In this document: piece by piece, positions 7,424-15,187 of the stretch
Numbering within the stretch: position 1 is the first letter of the stretch
Layout: each line of letters begins with the position of its first letter
NCBI RefSeq assembly: GCF_013114595.1
Contig: NZ_VTXE01000032.1
Location: 1 to 54,124, forward strand
Reading direction: 5' to 3'
Length of the DNA: 54,124 nt
Origin: Vibrio sp. 99-8-1
Lineage (GTDB): Bacteria > Pseudomonadota > Gammaproteobacteria > Enterobacterales > Vibrionaceae
Translations under genes and position numbers: made by a program
Notes under the pieces: generated by a model
Databases searched by the model: none
What the model saw: only the letters and a program-made list of their open reading frames with translations
What the model was told of the DNA's origin: nothing

Positions 7424-7895
7424 GGGATGAATAACAGTGCGAACCATGCAACGGCATAGCGCGAGACTGCTGAATAGCCTGTTGCTGAAACGCCGCTACG
7501 CCTGCATTTGCGCAGGCGGCATCTTGGTCTTCGCTTGCACCAGACACACCGATCGCTCCGACTAGCTGGTCGTGGTAATAGATGGGCTCTCCACCAGCAA
7601 ACAGCACCATGCGTTTTTGATGAGACAAGCCATGCAGCAAGGAAGGTTTCGCCTCTAATCGGCTGTTCCACTCTTTAGTGGCAAAACCAAAACTCACTGC
7701 GGTATAGGCTTTATCTGCGGAAATCTGCGTGCAAGGAAGTGCAGCATGATTAATGCGTATCTGGCTGAGCGGGTTGCCGTGTCTATCCAGCACCGATACT
7801 GAGACTTTAAGTTGGTTACTCTCTGCGTACTCAATGGCTGCTTGTGCAATCAACAGAGCCGATTGCCAGCTTAAACTCGTATCGGTGACAAACAT
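7416..7895 (-). CDS. GlcG/HbpS (heme-binding-like) family protein
   Basis: The protein has about 159 residues and matches the GlcG/HbpS fold: an N-terminal LIAQAAIEYAES helix, VSVLDRHGNPLSQIRI near residue 35, the stretch ADKAYTAVSFG, and GGEPIYYHDQLVGAIGVSGA near residue 105, ending with ACANAGVAAF. Members bind heme or cobalamin-like ligands or accompany oxidative catabolic enzymes; function is mostly undefined. The start ATG at 7895 lies 4 bases after the hpaD stop, and the stop overlaps the next gene, so it is an integral part of the operon. It could help maintain or protect the iron-dependent ring-cleavage enzyme; that is inference. Confidence 0.8.
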   Translation of the reverse strand: MFVTDTSLSWQSALLIAQAAIEYAESNQLKVSVSVLDRHGNPLSQIRINHAALPCTQISADKAYTAVSFGFATKEWNSRLEAKPSLLHGLSHQKRMVLFAGGEPIYYHDQLVGAIGVSGASEDQDAACANAGVAAFQQQAIQQSRAMPLHGSHCYSSHE

Positions 7896-7899
7896 GTGA

Positions 7900-8754
7900 C
7901 TACAACACCTCAAACAGTACGTTAACTTGTCCTGTTCCCGAACTCGGGAAGTACTCACTTACAATTCGGCCTTTGCCTTTGTAGTTATCCCAACCAAGCG
8001 CTCCGAACAGCATAGCGGTATCATGCATTCCACCTTCACCATCACATTTATCCGCGTAATCAGGCAACATTTTAAGGAAAGTGTCGATATCGCCATTCTC
8101 CCACATCTCTAATACATGCAGATCCATCTGACGGTTGAACTCTTTAGAGATAGTGAACGTTCCGTTGTTGGCGGCGTAATCTTCGTTATCCCAAATACGG
8201 TGTGATAATGAACCAGAGGCCAATAGCATCACTCGGCTATCACTGGCTTCTATCGCTTCACGAATGGCTTCACCCAACTTGCGTGACGACTCTAAGCTAT
8301 GCACGGTACACATTGCCGCAACAGAGACCACTTTAAAGTGCTTATCTTCATTCATATAACGCATTGGAACCAAGGTTCCGTACTCAAGCTCTAAAGATTC
8401 CACTTGATGAGAAAGGGTAAACACCCCTTTTTCGGTCGCGATATCCGCAATCAAATCACCCAGTTTAGAATTACCTTCATACTCATAAGGTAAGTCCTTA
8501 ATAAAATGAGGGAATTCGTTACTGGTAAATACCCCTTTAAAGTGCGCTTTAGAATTAATGTGGTAACCCGCATTCACTAGCCAGTGTGTATCTAATACCA
8601 CAACCGTATCAACGTTATTGTCACGCGCCAATTGGGCGATCTCTTTATGGCCATTTATAGCGTGATCACGACAACCAAATAATTTCCCTGGCTGCTCCGA
8701 CATAAGCATGGTCGGTACGTGCGTAATTTTTGCAGCAACAACAAGTTCACCCAT
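7900..8754 (-). CDS. hpaD: Homoprotocatechuate (3,4-dihydroxyphenylacetate) 2,3-dioxygenase
   Basis: This is a 284-residue class III extradiol (LigB-like) dioxygenase, co-linear with E. coli HpaD. It cleaves homoprotocatechuate to 5-carboxymethyl-2-hydroxymuconate semialdehyde with Fe(II) and oxygen. Conserved blocks are AAKITHVPTM at the N-terminus, VLDTHWLVNAGYHIN near residue 53, LEYGTLVPMRYMNED near residue 125, ASGSLSHR near residue 180 and FPSSGTGQVN close to the end. Histidines of the first two blocks are metal ligands in this family. GGAGATAGACAAG precedes the ATG. It lies between hpaF and the GlcG-like gene. Confidence 0.95.
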   Translation of the reverse strand: MGELVVAAKITHVPTMLMSEQPGKLFGCRDHAINGHKEIAQLARDNNVDTVVVLDTHWLVNAGYHINSKAHFKGVFTSNEFPHFIKDLPYEYEGNSKLGDLIADIATEKGVFTLSHQVESLELEYGTLVPMRYMNEDKHFKVVSVAAMCTVHSLESSRKLGEAIREAIEASDSRVMLLASGSLSHRIWDNEDYAANNGTFTISKEFNRQMDLHVLEMWENGDIDTFLKMLPDYADKCDGEGGMHDTAMLFGALGWDNYKGKGRIVSEYFPSSGTGQVNVLFEVL

Positions 8755-8821
8755 CTTGTCTATCTCCCTGTTAGGTAAATCAAAGCCTCGTAAGCTCTAA
8801 TTAAAATTCAATTAAATTCCG

Positions 8822-9220
8822 TTATTGGTTATTGGACAGTGCTTTCAGTTTTTCATGTATATTGTTTTTTTTGTAATTAAGTACGGGATGTAACTCGGTA
8901 AGCTCAAATCCAATACTTAAATAGCGGCTGGAAAAAATAGGCTGTAAAAAATCAGTAAACGCCTGAAAAATAGTATCTCCAGCTTGCTGTAATGTTTCGA
9001 TTGGCCGCCCACTTCCCACTTTAGCGGTTAAATGAATAAAGCCATTTTCAGCGGCACCTTCAGCAACTCGAAAATGTTCACAGCGAATCGCACGGCTACG
9101 AATGCCCCCCAAAGGAAAAACACCTGTGGAGACTGCCGTGTCATTCAACACTTTCAGCAGTTGTGGAATATCCAACTGTTCTTCGATATTGGCAGAGTAC
9201 TCAACGATAAAGTGTGGCAT
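8822..9220 (-). CDS. hpaF: 5-carboxymethyl-2-hydroxymuconate delta-isomerase
   Basis: The 132-residue protein belongs to the CHMI/tautomerase family. It begins Met-Pro, and the proline that becomes N-terminal after methionine removal is the catalytic base in this superfamily. HFIVEYSANIEEQLDI, GGIRSRAIRCEHFRVAEG and the LTAKVGSGRP stretch follow the E. coli HpaF pattern. It converts 5-carboxymethyl-2-hydroxymuconate to 5-oxo-pent-3-ene-1,2,5-tricarboxylate, the step between HpaE and HpaG. AAAAGGAACTTGA lies before the ATG. Confidence 0.9.
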   Translation of the reverse strand: MPHFIVEYSANIEEQLDIPQLLKVLNDTAVSTGVFPLGGIRSRAIRCEHFRVAEGAAENGFIHLTAKVGSGRPIETLQQAGDTIFQAFTDFLQPIFSSRYLSIGFELTELHPVLNYKKNNIHEKLKALSNNQ

Positions 9221-9325
9221 TCAAGTTCCTTTTGTTTATCTTGTTTTAATAAATCATCTGATAAGGTGGTGACTAAAACAGGGCCTCTTTAAACCACGTT
9301 TTAATCACCTTTAGCTAATCGCTAG

Positions 9326-10846
9326 TTATCGACCGAGTACGGGAACCGTGTGCGTATCAAAGGCGATACAAACATTCTTAGTTTCCATATAGAAATCGAA
9401 ACTCCAGTCACCACCATCGCGGCCTACACCAGACATTTTCACACCACCAAATGGTGACGGAAGGTTACGGTTATTTTCTGAGTTAACCCAAACCATACCA
9501 GACTCAACAGCATGAGCCATACGCATAGAACGCCCGGTGTCTTTAGTCCAGATATAAGCGGCCAGGCCGTAATCGGTATCATTCGCCATCTGAATGGCTT
9601 CTTGCTCCGTGTCGAACGTTAACGCCGTTAGTACTGGGCCAAAAATTTCTTCACGAGCAATTCGCATACTATTATCTGCATCGGTGAATAGAGTTGGCGT
9701 TAGGTAATTACCATTGCCAAGTGTGGTAATTTTTTTGCCACCAACAGCAACCGTTGCGCCATCTTCAATCGCGGCATCAACATAACTCAAAACTTTGTTG
9801 TAGTGAGAGCTATGTACTAGCGGACCAACCTCTGTGGCTGGATCCAACGAATGCCCGACTTTAATATTGGCCACACGCTCTTTTAATGCAGCGATAAATT
9901 TGTCTTTAATACCCGATTGCACCAATAGTCGACTTGAACTGGTACAACGTTGACCGTTTAGACTGTATATCATAAACACTACAGCATCGAGGGCGCGCTC
10001 AAAATCCGCGTCATCAAAGACGATTACCGGGTTTTTGCCACCCAGCTCAAAGTGAGAGCGCTTCAACGTATCGGCGGCTTGTTTTTGAATCATAGAGCCG
10101 GTAACCGTTTCACCAACAAACGCAATTGCTTTAATCGCTTTATGTTGCGTTAGCTCTTTACCTGCCACTTCACCAAAGCCGTTAACCATGTTCCAGACAC
10201 CTGCTGGCAGTCCTGCTTCTTCTGCACACTCTGCTAGAATAGCCGCAGTTAGAGGGCTAAACTCAGCTGGCTTATGAACAATCGTACAACCTGACGCTAA
10301 CGCCGGAGCTATCTTCCATGTCGATAGCATAAAAGGCGTATTCCAAGGTGTAATAACCGCAACTGGCCCAATTGGAGTACGGACGGTAAAGTTAGTATGA
10401 GTATCTTGCTGCAGAGCTAAACCATTGCGAGCTTCTGGCGCTTTATCCGCGAAGAATCGAAAGTTAGCGGCGCCACGAACAGCGGCTTGGCGCATAAAAC
10501 GCAGAGGCTGACCACAATCGGAAGACTCTACTAAAGCAATCTCTTCTGCTCTCGCTTCAATTTTGTCTGCCAGTTTATGCAAAATGGCTTTACGCTTTGC
10601 TCCATTCATTGCTGCCCATTCAGCTTGAGCAGCTTGTGCCGCATCACACGCAGCCGCCACATCTTCTTTGGTGGCTTTTACTACCATGCCTAACGATTGG
10701 CTATCAATGGGTGAAGTGTTATCAAAGGTTTCACCTTCTGTTCCTAGCGTCCACTCACCATTAATGTAATGACCGAGTGTTTTGTCCTTAAAGCGAGCTA
10801 AATAGGTAGCGGCTTTATCAATATTGTTTTGAAGTTCCTGACTCAT
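9326..10846 (-). CDS. hpaE: 5-carboxymethyl-2-hydroxymuconate semialdehyde dehydrogenase
   Basis: An aldehyde dehydrogenase of about 506 residues. VITPWNTPFMLSTWKIAPAL marks the cofactor site, HFELGGKNPVIVF carries the catalytic glutamate, and LNGQRCTSSSRL the catalytic cysteine. Length and context mark it as HpaE, which oxidises the HpaD product using NAD+. AAAAGGGACGAAATT stands before the ATG at 10846; an in-frame ATG seven codons upstream (10867) has no such site, so I chose the internal one. It lies 107 bases after hpaG2 in the operon. Confidence 0.93.
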   Translation of the reverse strand: MSQELQNNIDKAATYLARFKDKTLGHYINGEWTLGTEGETFDNTSPIDSQSLGMVVKATKEDVAAACDAAQAAQAEWAAMNGAKRKAILHKLADKIEARAEEIALVESSDCGQPLRFMRQAAVRGAANFRFFADKAPEARNGLALQQDTHTNFTVRTPIGPVAVITPWNTPFMLSTWKIAPALASGCTIVHKPAEFSPLTAAILAECAEEAGLPAGVWNMVNGFGEVAGKELTQHKAIKAIAFVGETVTGSMIQKQAADTLKRSHFELGGKNPVIVFDDADFERALDAVVFMIYSLNGQRCTSSSRLLVQSGIKDKFIAALKERVANIKVGHSLDPATEVGPLVHSSHYNKVLSYVDAAIEDGATVAVGGKKITTLGNGNYLTPTLFTDADNSMRIAREEIFGPVLTALTFDTEQEAIQMANDTDYGLAAYIWTKDTGRSMRMAHAVESGMVWVNSENNRNLPSPFGGVKMSGVGRDGGDWSFDFYMETKNVCIAFDTHTVPVLGR

Positions 10847-10953
10847 AATTTCGTCCCTTTTAATCATTGACGCTAAGGTTATTTACGCTAAAGATATTGG
10901 CCTATCGTCGTTATATATTGTTTGAAGATCGGCCGAGGCCGATCGAACAGTGT

Positions 10954-11724
10954 CTAATAATTTGACCCGTAAAACTCTTGCTCCGAAACCATATGGGTTT
11001 CTAATGCCCCTATTTTTTCGATAGAGCAGACAACCACATCACCAGGCTGCATATCCTTGAGCCCTTTAGGTGTGCCGGTAGCAATCATGTCGCCGGGTTT
11101 AAGCGTCATCGTGGCGCTGAGATACTCAATCAAAAACGGAACATCAAAAATCATATCTGCGGTTGTGCCTTGCTGAGTCACTTCACCATTAACTGTCGTT
11201 TCCAGTTTCAGGTCGCTTATGTCGCCCACATCATCCTTGTCTATTAACCAAGGGCCAATTGGACATAATGAGTCGCGACTTTTTACTCTAAGGTTTGGTC
11301 GATAGTAATTTTCTAGGTAGTCTCGGATAGCAAAGTCATTACAAATGGTGTATCCCGCAACATAGTCCATCGCCTCTTCGCGAGGAATATCCTTTCCTTC
11401 TTTACCAATAACAGCAACCAACTCACACTCGTAATGCATAAATTCAATATCATCAGGACGATAGGAGTTTTGCTTGTGGCCCGTTAAAGTATTTGGCCCT
11501 TTAATAAACACTAACGGCTCAGTTGGTGGCGCAAAAGCCAGTTCTGAGGCATGGTCAGCATAGTTCAAACCCAGCGCAAATATGGTTCCCGGTTTTTCAA
11601 TTGGTGAAAGCCAAGTGACTTGCTCTTCATTCAGTTTCTCGCCAGAGTCTGTTATTAATTCACCAGCTTGAGTCACTTCTACTTGATATACTGTCTCTTG
11701 AAAGAGTACGCGTGCTCTCTTCAT
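10954..11724 (-). CDS. hpaG2: HpaG C-terminal-type subunit (isomerase/decarboxylase, FAH fold)
   Basis: The 256-residue fumarylacetoacetate-hydrolase-fold protein matches the C-terminal half of E. coli HpaG, the bifunctional 2-hydroxyhepta-2,4-diene-1,7-dioate isomerase / 5-carboxymethyl-2-oxo-hex-3-ene-1,7-dioate decarboxylase. Key blocks are FALGLNYADHASEL near residue 50, FMHYECELVAVIGKEG (metal-binding glutamates) near residue 96, DYVAGYTICNDFAIRDY, and LKPGDMIATGTPKGL near the end. It starts two bases after the stop of hpaG1 (TAACAATG), so the two halves are made from coupled cistrons instead of one fused protein. Confidence 0.9.
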   Translation of the reverse strand: MKRARVLFQETVYQVEVTQAGELITDSGEKLNEEQVTWLSPIEKPGTIFALGLNYADHASELAFAPPTEPLVFIKGPNTLTGHKQNSYRPDDIEFMHYECELVAVIGKEGKDIPREEAMDYVAGYTICNDFAIRDYLENYYRPNLRVKSRDSLCPIGPWLIDKDDVGDISDLKLETTVNGEVTQQGTTADMIFDVPFLIEYLSATMTLKPGDMIATGTPKGLKDMQPGDVVVCSIEKIGALETHMVSEQEFYGSNY

Positions 11725-11726
11725 TG

Positions 11727-12380
11727 TTACTCTCCCATTACCGAATTATTAAGTTGAACAAAACCACTCATCGTTGAACTGACACTATCACCTGCTTGCA
11801 CTGGAATGCGTTCCCCAGGGAAGCCAACCGCGATAACATCTCCGGCCTCTAGGGTCATAATGGTCGAAATCAAACTGATAAGCTGTTCTACACTTCGGTG
11901 TAAATCTGTCACTTTTAGCGTGCGTTGCTGCTGGCCGTTAACAGAGGTCGTCACCTCTAAATCTTGCAAAGAAGAGATATCAGACATCGCCACTGGCTTT
12001 TGTGCCACAGGTGCAGAACCATCAAGACACTTCCCTTTAATATCCGGGCGGTAGTAGCTAGTTTCAGGTAACGAGAAATCGTGAACCAGAGATAAACCAC
12101 CAATATACTCAACTGCGCTCTCTTCGCTAACACGGCAACACTGCTTACCAATAACCACAGCGATACTGGCTCCTACAACCAGTGATTGGCCATCTTTTGC
12201 TGGTGCAATCTTGGCCTCATCAGTAGACCACGTATTATGGGTTTTAAAATACAGTACCGGCTGCGTTGGCGGTTTGAGATACGGTTTTTCATTGAATGTG
12301 CTGTCTAGCTGAGCAAGTTGGCTCGCATCATTGAGCGCGACACAAACAAGTTTACCTTTCACTATTTGGTTTGAACTCAT
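11727..12380 (-). CDS. hpaG1: HpaG N-terminal-type subunit (FAH fold)
   Basis: The 217-residue protein corresponds to the N-terminal half of E. coli HpaG. It has LYFKTHNTWS near residue 44, VEYIGGLSLVHDFSLPETSYYRP near residue 95, and LEAGDVIAVGFPGERIPVQAGD near the C-terminus. AAAAGGATTTCTA precedes the ATG. Compared with the paired HpaG2 it is shorter and its metal-site region is less typical (GASIAVVIGKQC where HpaG2 has ECELVAVIGK), as is usual for the N-terminal half. It probably forms a heteromer with HpaG2. Confidence 0.88.
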   Translation of the reverse strand: MSSNQIVKGKLVCVALNDASQLAQLDSTFNEKPYLKPPTQPVLYFKTHNTWSTDEAKIAPAKDGQSLVVGASIAVVIGKQCCRVSEESAVEYIGGLSLVHDFSLPETSYYRPDIKGKCLDGSAPVAQKPVAMSDISSLQDLEVTTSVNGQQQRTLKVTDLHRSVEQLISLISTIMTLEAGDVIAVGFPGERIPVQAGDSVSSTMSGFVQLNNSVMGE

Positions 12381-12400
12381 TAGAAATCCTTTTATTTACA

Positions 12401-13207
12401 TTAGTAGCCGCTTGATACAGGTTCATTACCTGTTGGCGTATTTTGATTTTTAACTTTTTGGATAAGTTGCTCTGCGCCCGTCCTTAGTAGCAGCGTATCG
12501 ACACCTACCCCAATAAACTTGGTCCCAGTTTCAGCAAACTGCTGAGCGTTTTGCAAATTGAGCGAAAGAATGCCTGACGCCTTTCCAGACTGCTTAATCA
12601 CCTCCATCGCCCATTCAATTTTCGCCACCACTTCTGGATGGTCTGGGTTGCCAACGTGCCCCATAGCACCGGACAGATCGGATGGGCCGATAAACACCCC
12701 ATCAACCCCATCTACAGCCACTATCTGTTCAAGGTTATCCATCGCTTCTAACGTTTCGACTTGAACTATCAAACAGATCTCATCATTGGCTTTTTGTAGA
12801 TACTGCGGCACTTTATTCCAGCGAGCGGCTCGGGCAAGAGAGCTGCCCATTCCACGAATACCTTCTGGCGGATAACGAACCGCAGAGACAAGTTCTTTCG
12901 CTTGCTCTGCGCTATTAACCATAGGAACTAATAAGGTCTGTGCACCAACATCTAACAACCTTTTGATCAACGATATTGATCCATTCTCAGGACGAACAAT
13001 AGGAGAGACCGGATAAGGCGCTAATGCTTGAAGGTGATGCAGAATCGTTTTCAACTCAAATGGTGCGTGCTCACCATCAATTAACAACCAATCAAATCCC
13101 GCCCCTGCGCATATTTCCGCGCAAGAGGTGTCCGGTAAACCTAACCATAATCCCCACAATGTTTCGTCATTTTGTAGGGCTTTTTTAAACGTGTTTTCTG
13201 GCAACAT
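12401..13207 (-). CDS. hpaI: 4-hydroxy-2-oxoheptanedioate aldolase
   Basis: A class II pyruvate aldolase of the HpcH/HpaI family (268 residues), cleaving 4-hydroxy-2-oxoheptanedioate to pyruvate and succinate semialdehyde. The family blocks FDWLLIDGEHAPFEL, YPPEGIRGMGSSLARAARW, LIVQVETLEAMDNLE (metal-ligand glutamate) and VDGVFIGPSDLSGAMGH (metal-ligand aspartate) are all present. AGGTAAAGGTT precedes the ATG; the gene lies 13 bases after hpaH. Its products go to central metabolism directly or through GabD, encoded at the end of the same operon. Confidence 0.95.
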   Translation of the reverse strand: MLPENTFKKALQNDETLWGLWLGLPDTSCAEICAGAGFDWLLIDGEHAPFELKTILHHLQALAPYPVSPIVRPENGSISLIKRLLDVGAQTLLVPMVNSAEQAKELVSAVRYPPEGIRGMGSSLARAARWNKVPQYLQKANDEICLIVQVETLEAMDNLEQIVAVDGVDGVFIGPSDLSGAMGHVGNPDHPEVVAKIEWAMEVIKQSGKASGILSLNLQNAQQFAETGTKFIGVGVDTLLLRTGAEQLIQKVKNQNTPTGNEPVSSGY

Positions 13208-13220
13208 AACCTTTACCTAT

Positions 13221-14024
13221 CTAGACAAACTTAACGGAAATGCCACCAAGTGGACCAAAATCAGCATGGATGGTGTCTCCTGCTTTCACAGGTACTGGGC
13301 GGGTAAATGAGCCAGACAGAATGACTTGCCCCGGTTCTAGGCCGATATCATGGGGAGCAAAACGCTTACAGACCCAGCAGATACCATTTGCAGGGTTACC
13401 TAGCACACCTGCTGCTAAACCTGTCTCTTCAATCTGACCATTTAGGTACAACATGGCGCCAGCCCAACGCATATCAAAATCCATCGGTTTAATAGGGCGT
13501 CCGCCTACGATAATGCCGGCGTTAGCAGCGTTGTCTGCAATGGTGTCATAAACCTTACGGGTATAGCCGGATTCAGGGTCAGTACGGTGGCAGCGGGCAG
13601 CAATAAGCTCTAAAGAAGGGATGATGTAATCCGTGGCATTTAGAACGTCGAATATCGTGACGTTTTCGCCTTTTAGCGGCGACTTAAGAACAAAGGCGAG
13701 TTCAACTTCAATACGAGGATCAAGAAAGTCACCAACTGGAATTTGAGCACCATCTTCAAAAAACATATCATCCAGCAATACGCCATAATCTGGTTGGTCA
13801 ATATTAACCGCCATCTGCATGGCTCTAGAGGTCAAGCCAATTTTATATCCTCGAACTTTAGCACCTTCACTCTTCTTTCTTTCCACCCACTCACTCTGGA
13901 TAGCGTATGCATCTTCCATGGTCATATCTGGGTGTTCAAGGGTCAGGGCAGGTATTTGGTAGCGCTCTTTCTCTGCTGTATACAATTTTTCTGCGGCTTT
14001 CTGAATCTGCTCTTGAGTAAGCAT
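13221..14024 (-). CDS. hpaH: 2-oxo-hept-4-ene-1,7-dioate hydratase
   Basis: A 267-residue hydratase of the MhpD/HpaH type, adding water to 2-oxohept-4-ene-1,7-dioate. Matching blocks are DAYAIQSEWVERK, GYKIGLTSRAMQMAVNIDQP, YGVLLDDMFFEDG, PRIEVELAFVL, and near the end LSGSFTRPVPVKAGD. AAAGGAAGG lies at the right distance before ATG 14024; the frame also opens at a TTG seven codons upstream, which lacks a site of its own. It is the first gene of the ten-gene minus-strand operon, divergent from hpaC. Confidence 0.94.
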   Translation of the reverse strand: MLTQEQIQKAAEKLYTAEKERYQIPALTLEHPDMTMEDAYAIQSEWVERKKSEGAKVRGYKIGLTSRAMQMAVNIDQPDYGVLLDDMFFEDGAQIPVGDFLDPRIEVELAFVLKSPLKGENVTIFDVLNATDYIIPSLELIAARCHRTDPESGYTRKVYDTIADNAANAGIIVGGRPIKPMDFDMRWAGAMLYLNGQIEETGLAAGVLGNPANGICWVCKRFAPHDIGLEPGQVILSGSFTRPVPVKAGDTIHADFGPLGGISVKFV

Positions 14025-14467
14025 AGTTTGACCTTCCTTTGCCAATATTCTTATTCTTGTTACGACGATAAAATCGGCGCATATTAGTTAACATATTAAA
14101 CATCTTAATTAACATCTTAACTAATTACTAGACAATTTTAGTCAACATTTACCCCATTCTCGCTACATTTTTTACTTAACCCAATGATTAACAAAGAATT
14201 TATTTTGGATTAATATTGAATTTTTGTTAACAAATATGCGCATTTGATCACATTTCATTATTTAATATAGCGACGGCCAGTTTTTTCTTTTTGTCCAACC
14301 CATGATCAAAAAAAACACTACAAACCCTGAAAACACTAAGCTCTTAGTAGTGAATACCCACAACAAATTCTATGAAAAGTGCAAGCTTTAGCTGATTTCG
14401 TCTATTTTCATTTATTGACTTAGCACAGAAAATTAACATCACATTAACCATGAAGGGACGGATAAGG
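14025..14467. promoter_or_regulatory. Divergent promoter region of hpaH operon and hpaC
   Basis: The 443-base AT-rich spacer must carry both promoters. TTAGTTAA at 14084-14091 and TTAACTAA at 14117-14124 form an inverted pair around a central TTAATTAA (14105-14112), a plausible regulator operator upstream of hpaH. TGCGC-N6-TCACA near 14234 is a weak CRP-like site. In E. coli the cluster is controlled by the MarR-type HpaR and by HpaA with CRP; no hpaR or hpaA lies beside this operon. The assignments are suggestive only. Confidence 0.4.
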
Positions 14468-14980
14468 ATGTCTAATCAACCACTATTTCGAGATGCAATG
14501 TCAAATCTAGCGGCTGCAGTAAATATTGTGACCACGGGTGGCGATGCTGGGACAGTAGGATTAACGGCAACAGCAGTATGTTCAGTCACTGATACACCGG
14601 CTACTATCATGGTGTGCGTGAATCGCAACAGCGCATCAAATGAACTCATTAAAGCCAACAAGCAGGTGTGCATTAATGTCTGCGCAGCAGAGCACCAACA
14701 ATTGTCGTTAGACTTTGCTGGTATGACAGATATGACGATGGAAGAGCGCTTTGCCAATCCGGTATGGCAAAAAAATCTGCACGGAGTGCCTGTATTATCG
14801 GGCTGCCTAGCAAGCTTAGAAGGCCGAGTAGCCGATATATCTGAAGTAGGTACGCACAGTGTGTTCTTTGTCGAAGTTGACAATATTGTGGTCAACAAAG
14901 ATAAAGATGCGCTCGTTTACTTCGCGAGAGAGTTTAAAAAAGTCGCTTGTGCCACACCAAAAGAAGAAGCATTGGTATAA
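14468..14980 (+). CDS. hpaC: 4-hydroxyphenylacetate 3-monooxygenase, flavin reductase component
   Basis: The 170-residue HpaC-type NAD(P)H:flavin oxidoreductase supplies reduced FAD to the oxygenase HpaB. FRDAMSNLAAAVNIVTTGG, VGLTATAVCSVTDTPATIMVCVN (flavin phosphate site) and KQVCINVCAAEHQQLS are typical. I start at the second ATG (14468), which agrees with HpaC proteins; an upstream ATG at 14450 adds six residues and overlaps the likely ribosome binding site AAGGGACGG. It is transcribed away from hpaH and ends at a strong terminator, so it is not in an operon with hpaB, which is absent from the window. It could serve an hpaB elsewhere or another flavin-dependent oxygenase. Confidence 0.88.
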   Translation: MSNQPLFRDAMSNLAAAVNIVTTGGDAGTVGLTATAVCSVTDTPATIMVCVNRNSASNELIKANKQVCINVCAAEHQQLSLDFAGMTDMTMEERFANPVWQKNLHGVPVLSGCLASLEGRVADISEVGTHSVFFVEVDNIVVNKDKDALVYFAREFKKVACATPKEEALV

Positions 14981-15036
14981 AAGCAAGCTCATCAAATCAA
15001 ATTTAGTAAGATCGTGTTGAGTGTATTGTCTTTTTT

Positions 15037-15071
15037 GCAGGTAAAAGGTCCCACTTTTACCTGCTTTTTTT
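15037..15071 (+). terminator. Strong terminator after hpaC
   Basis: GCAGGTAAAAG and CTTTTACCTGC form an 11-bp stem with loop GTCCCA, followed by seven T. Confidence 0.92.
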
Positions 15072-15136
15072 GCCTAAAAAATGTCAAAAGTCGCACCAAA
15101 GCGAGAGCTTATTGGCCATCATTCACTGGCTATTGG

Positions 15137-15187
15137 TTTACAAGCGATATAGATTTACAAGCAATATAGATTTACAAACAATATTGA
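15137..15187. repeat. Three 17-bp tandem repeats at the 3' end of the kinase-like gene
   Basis: TTTACAAGCRATATAGA occurs at 15137, 15154 and, with three changes, at 15171. The third unit contains the last codons and stop of the minus-strand kinase-like gene, so the repeat looks like a duplication of the gene end. The other units lie in the noncoding 3' flank. Confidence 0.8.
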
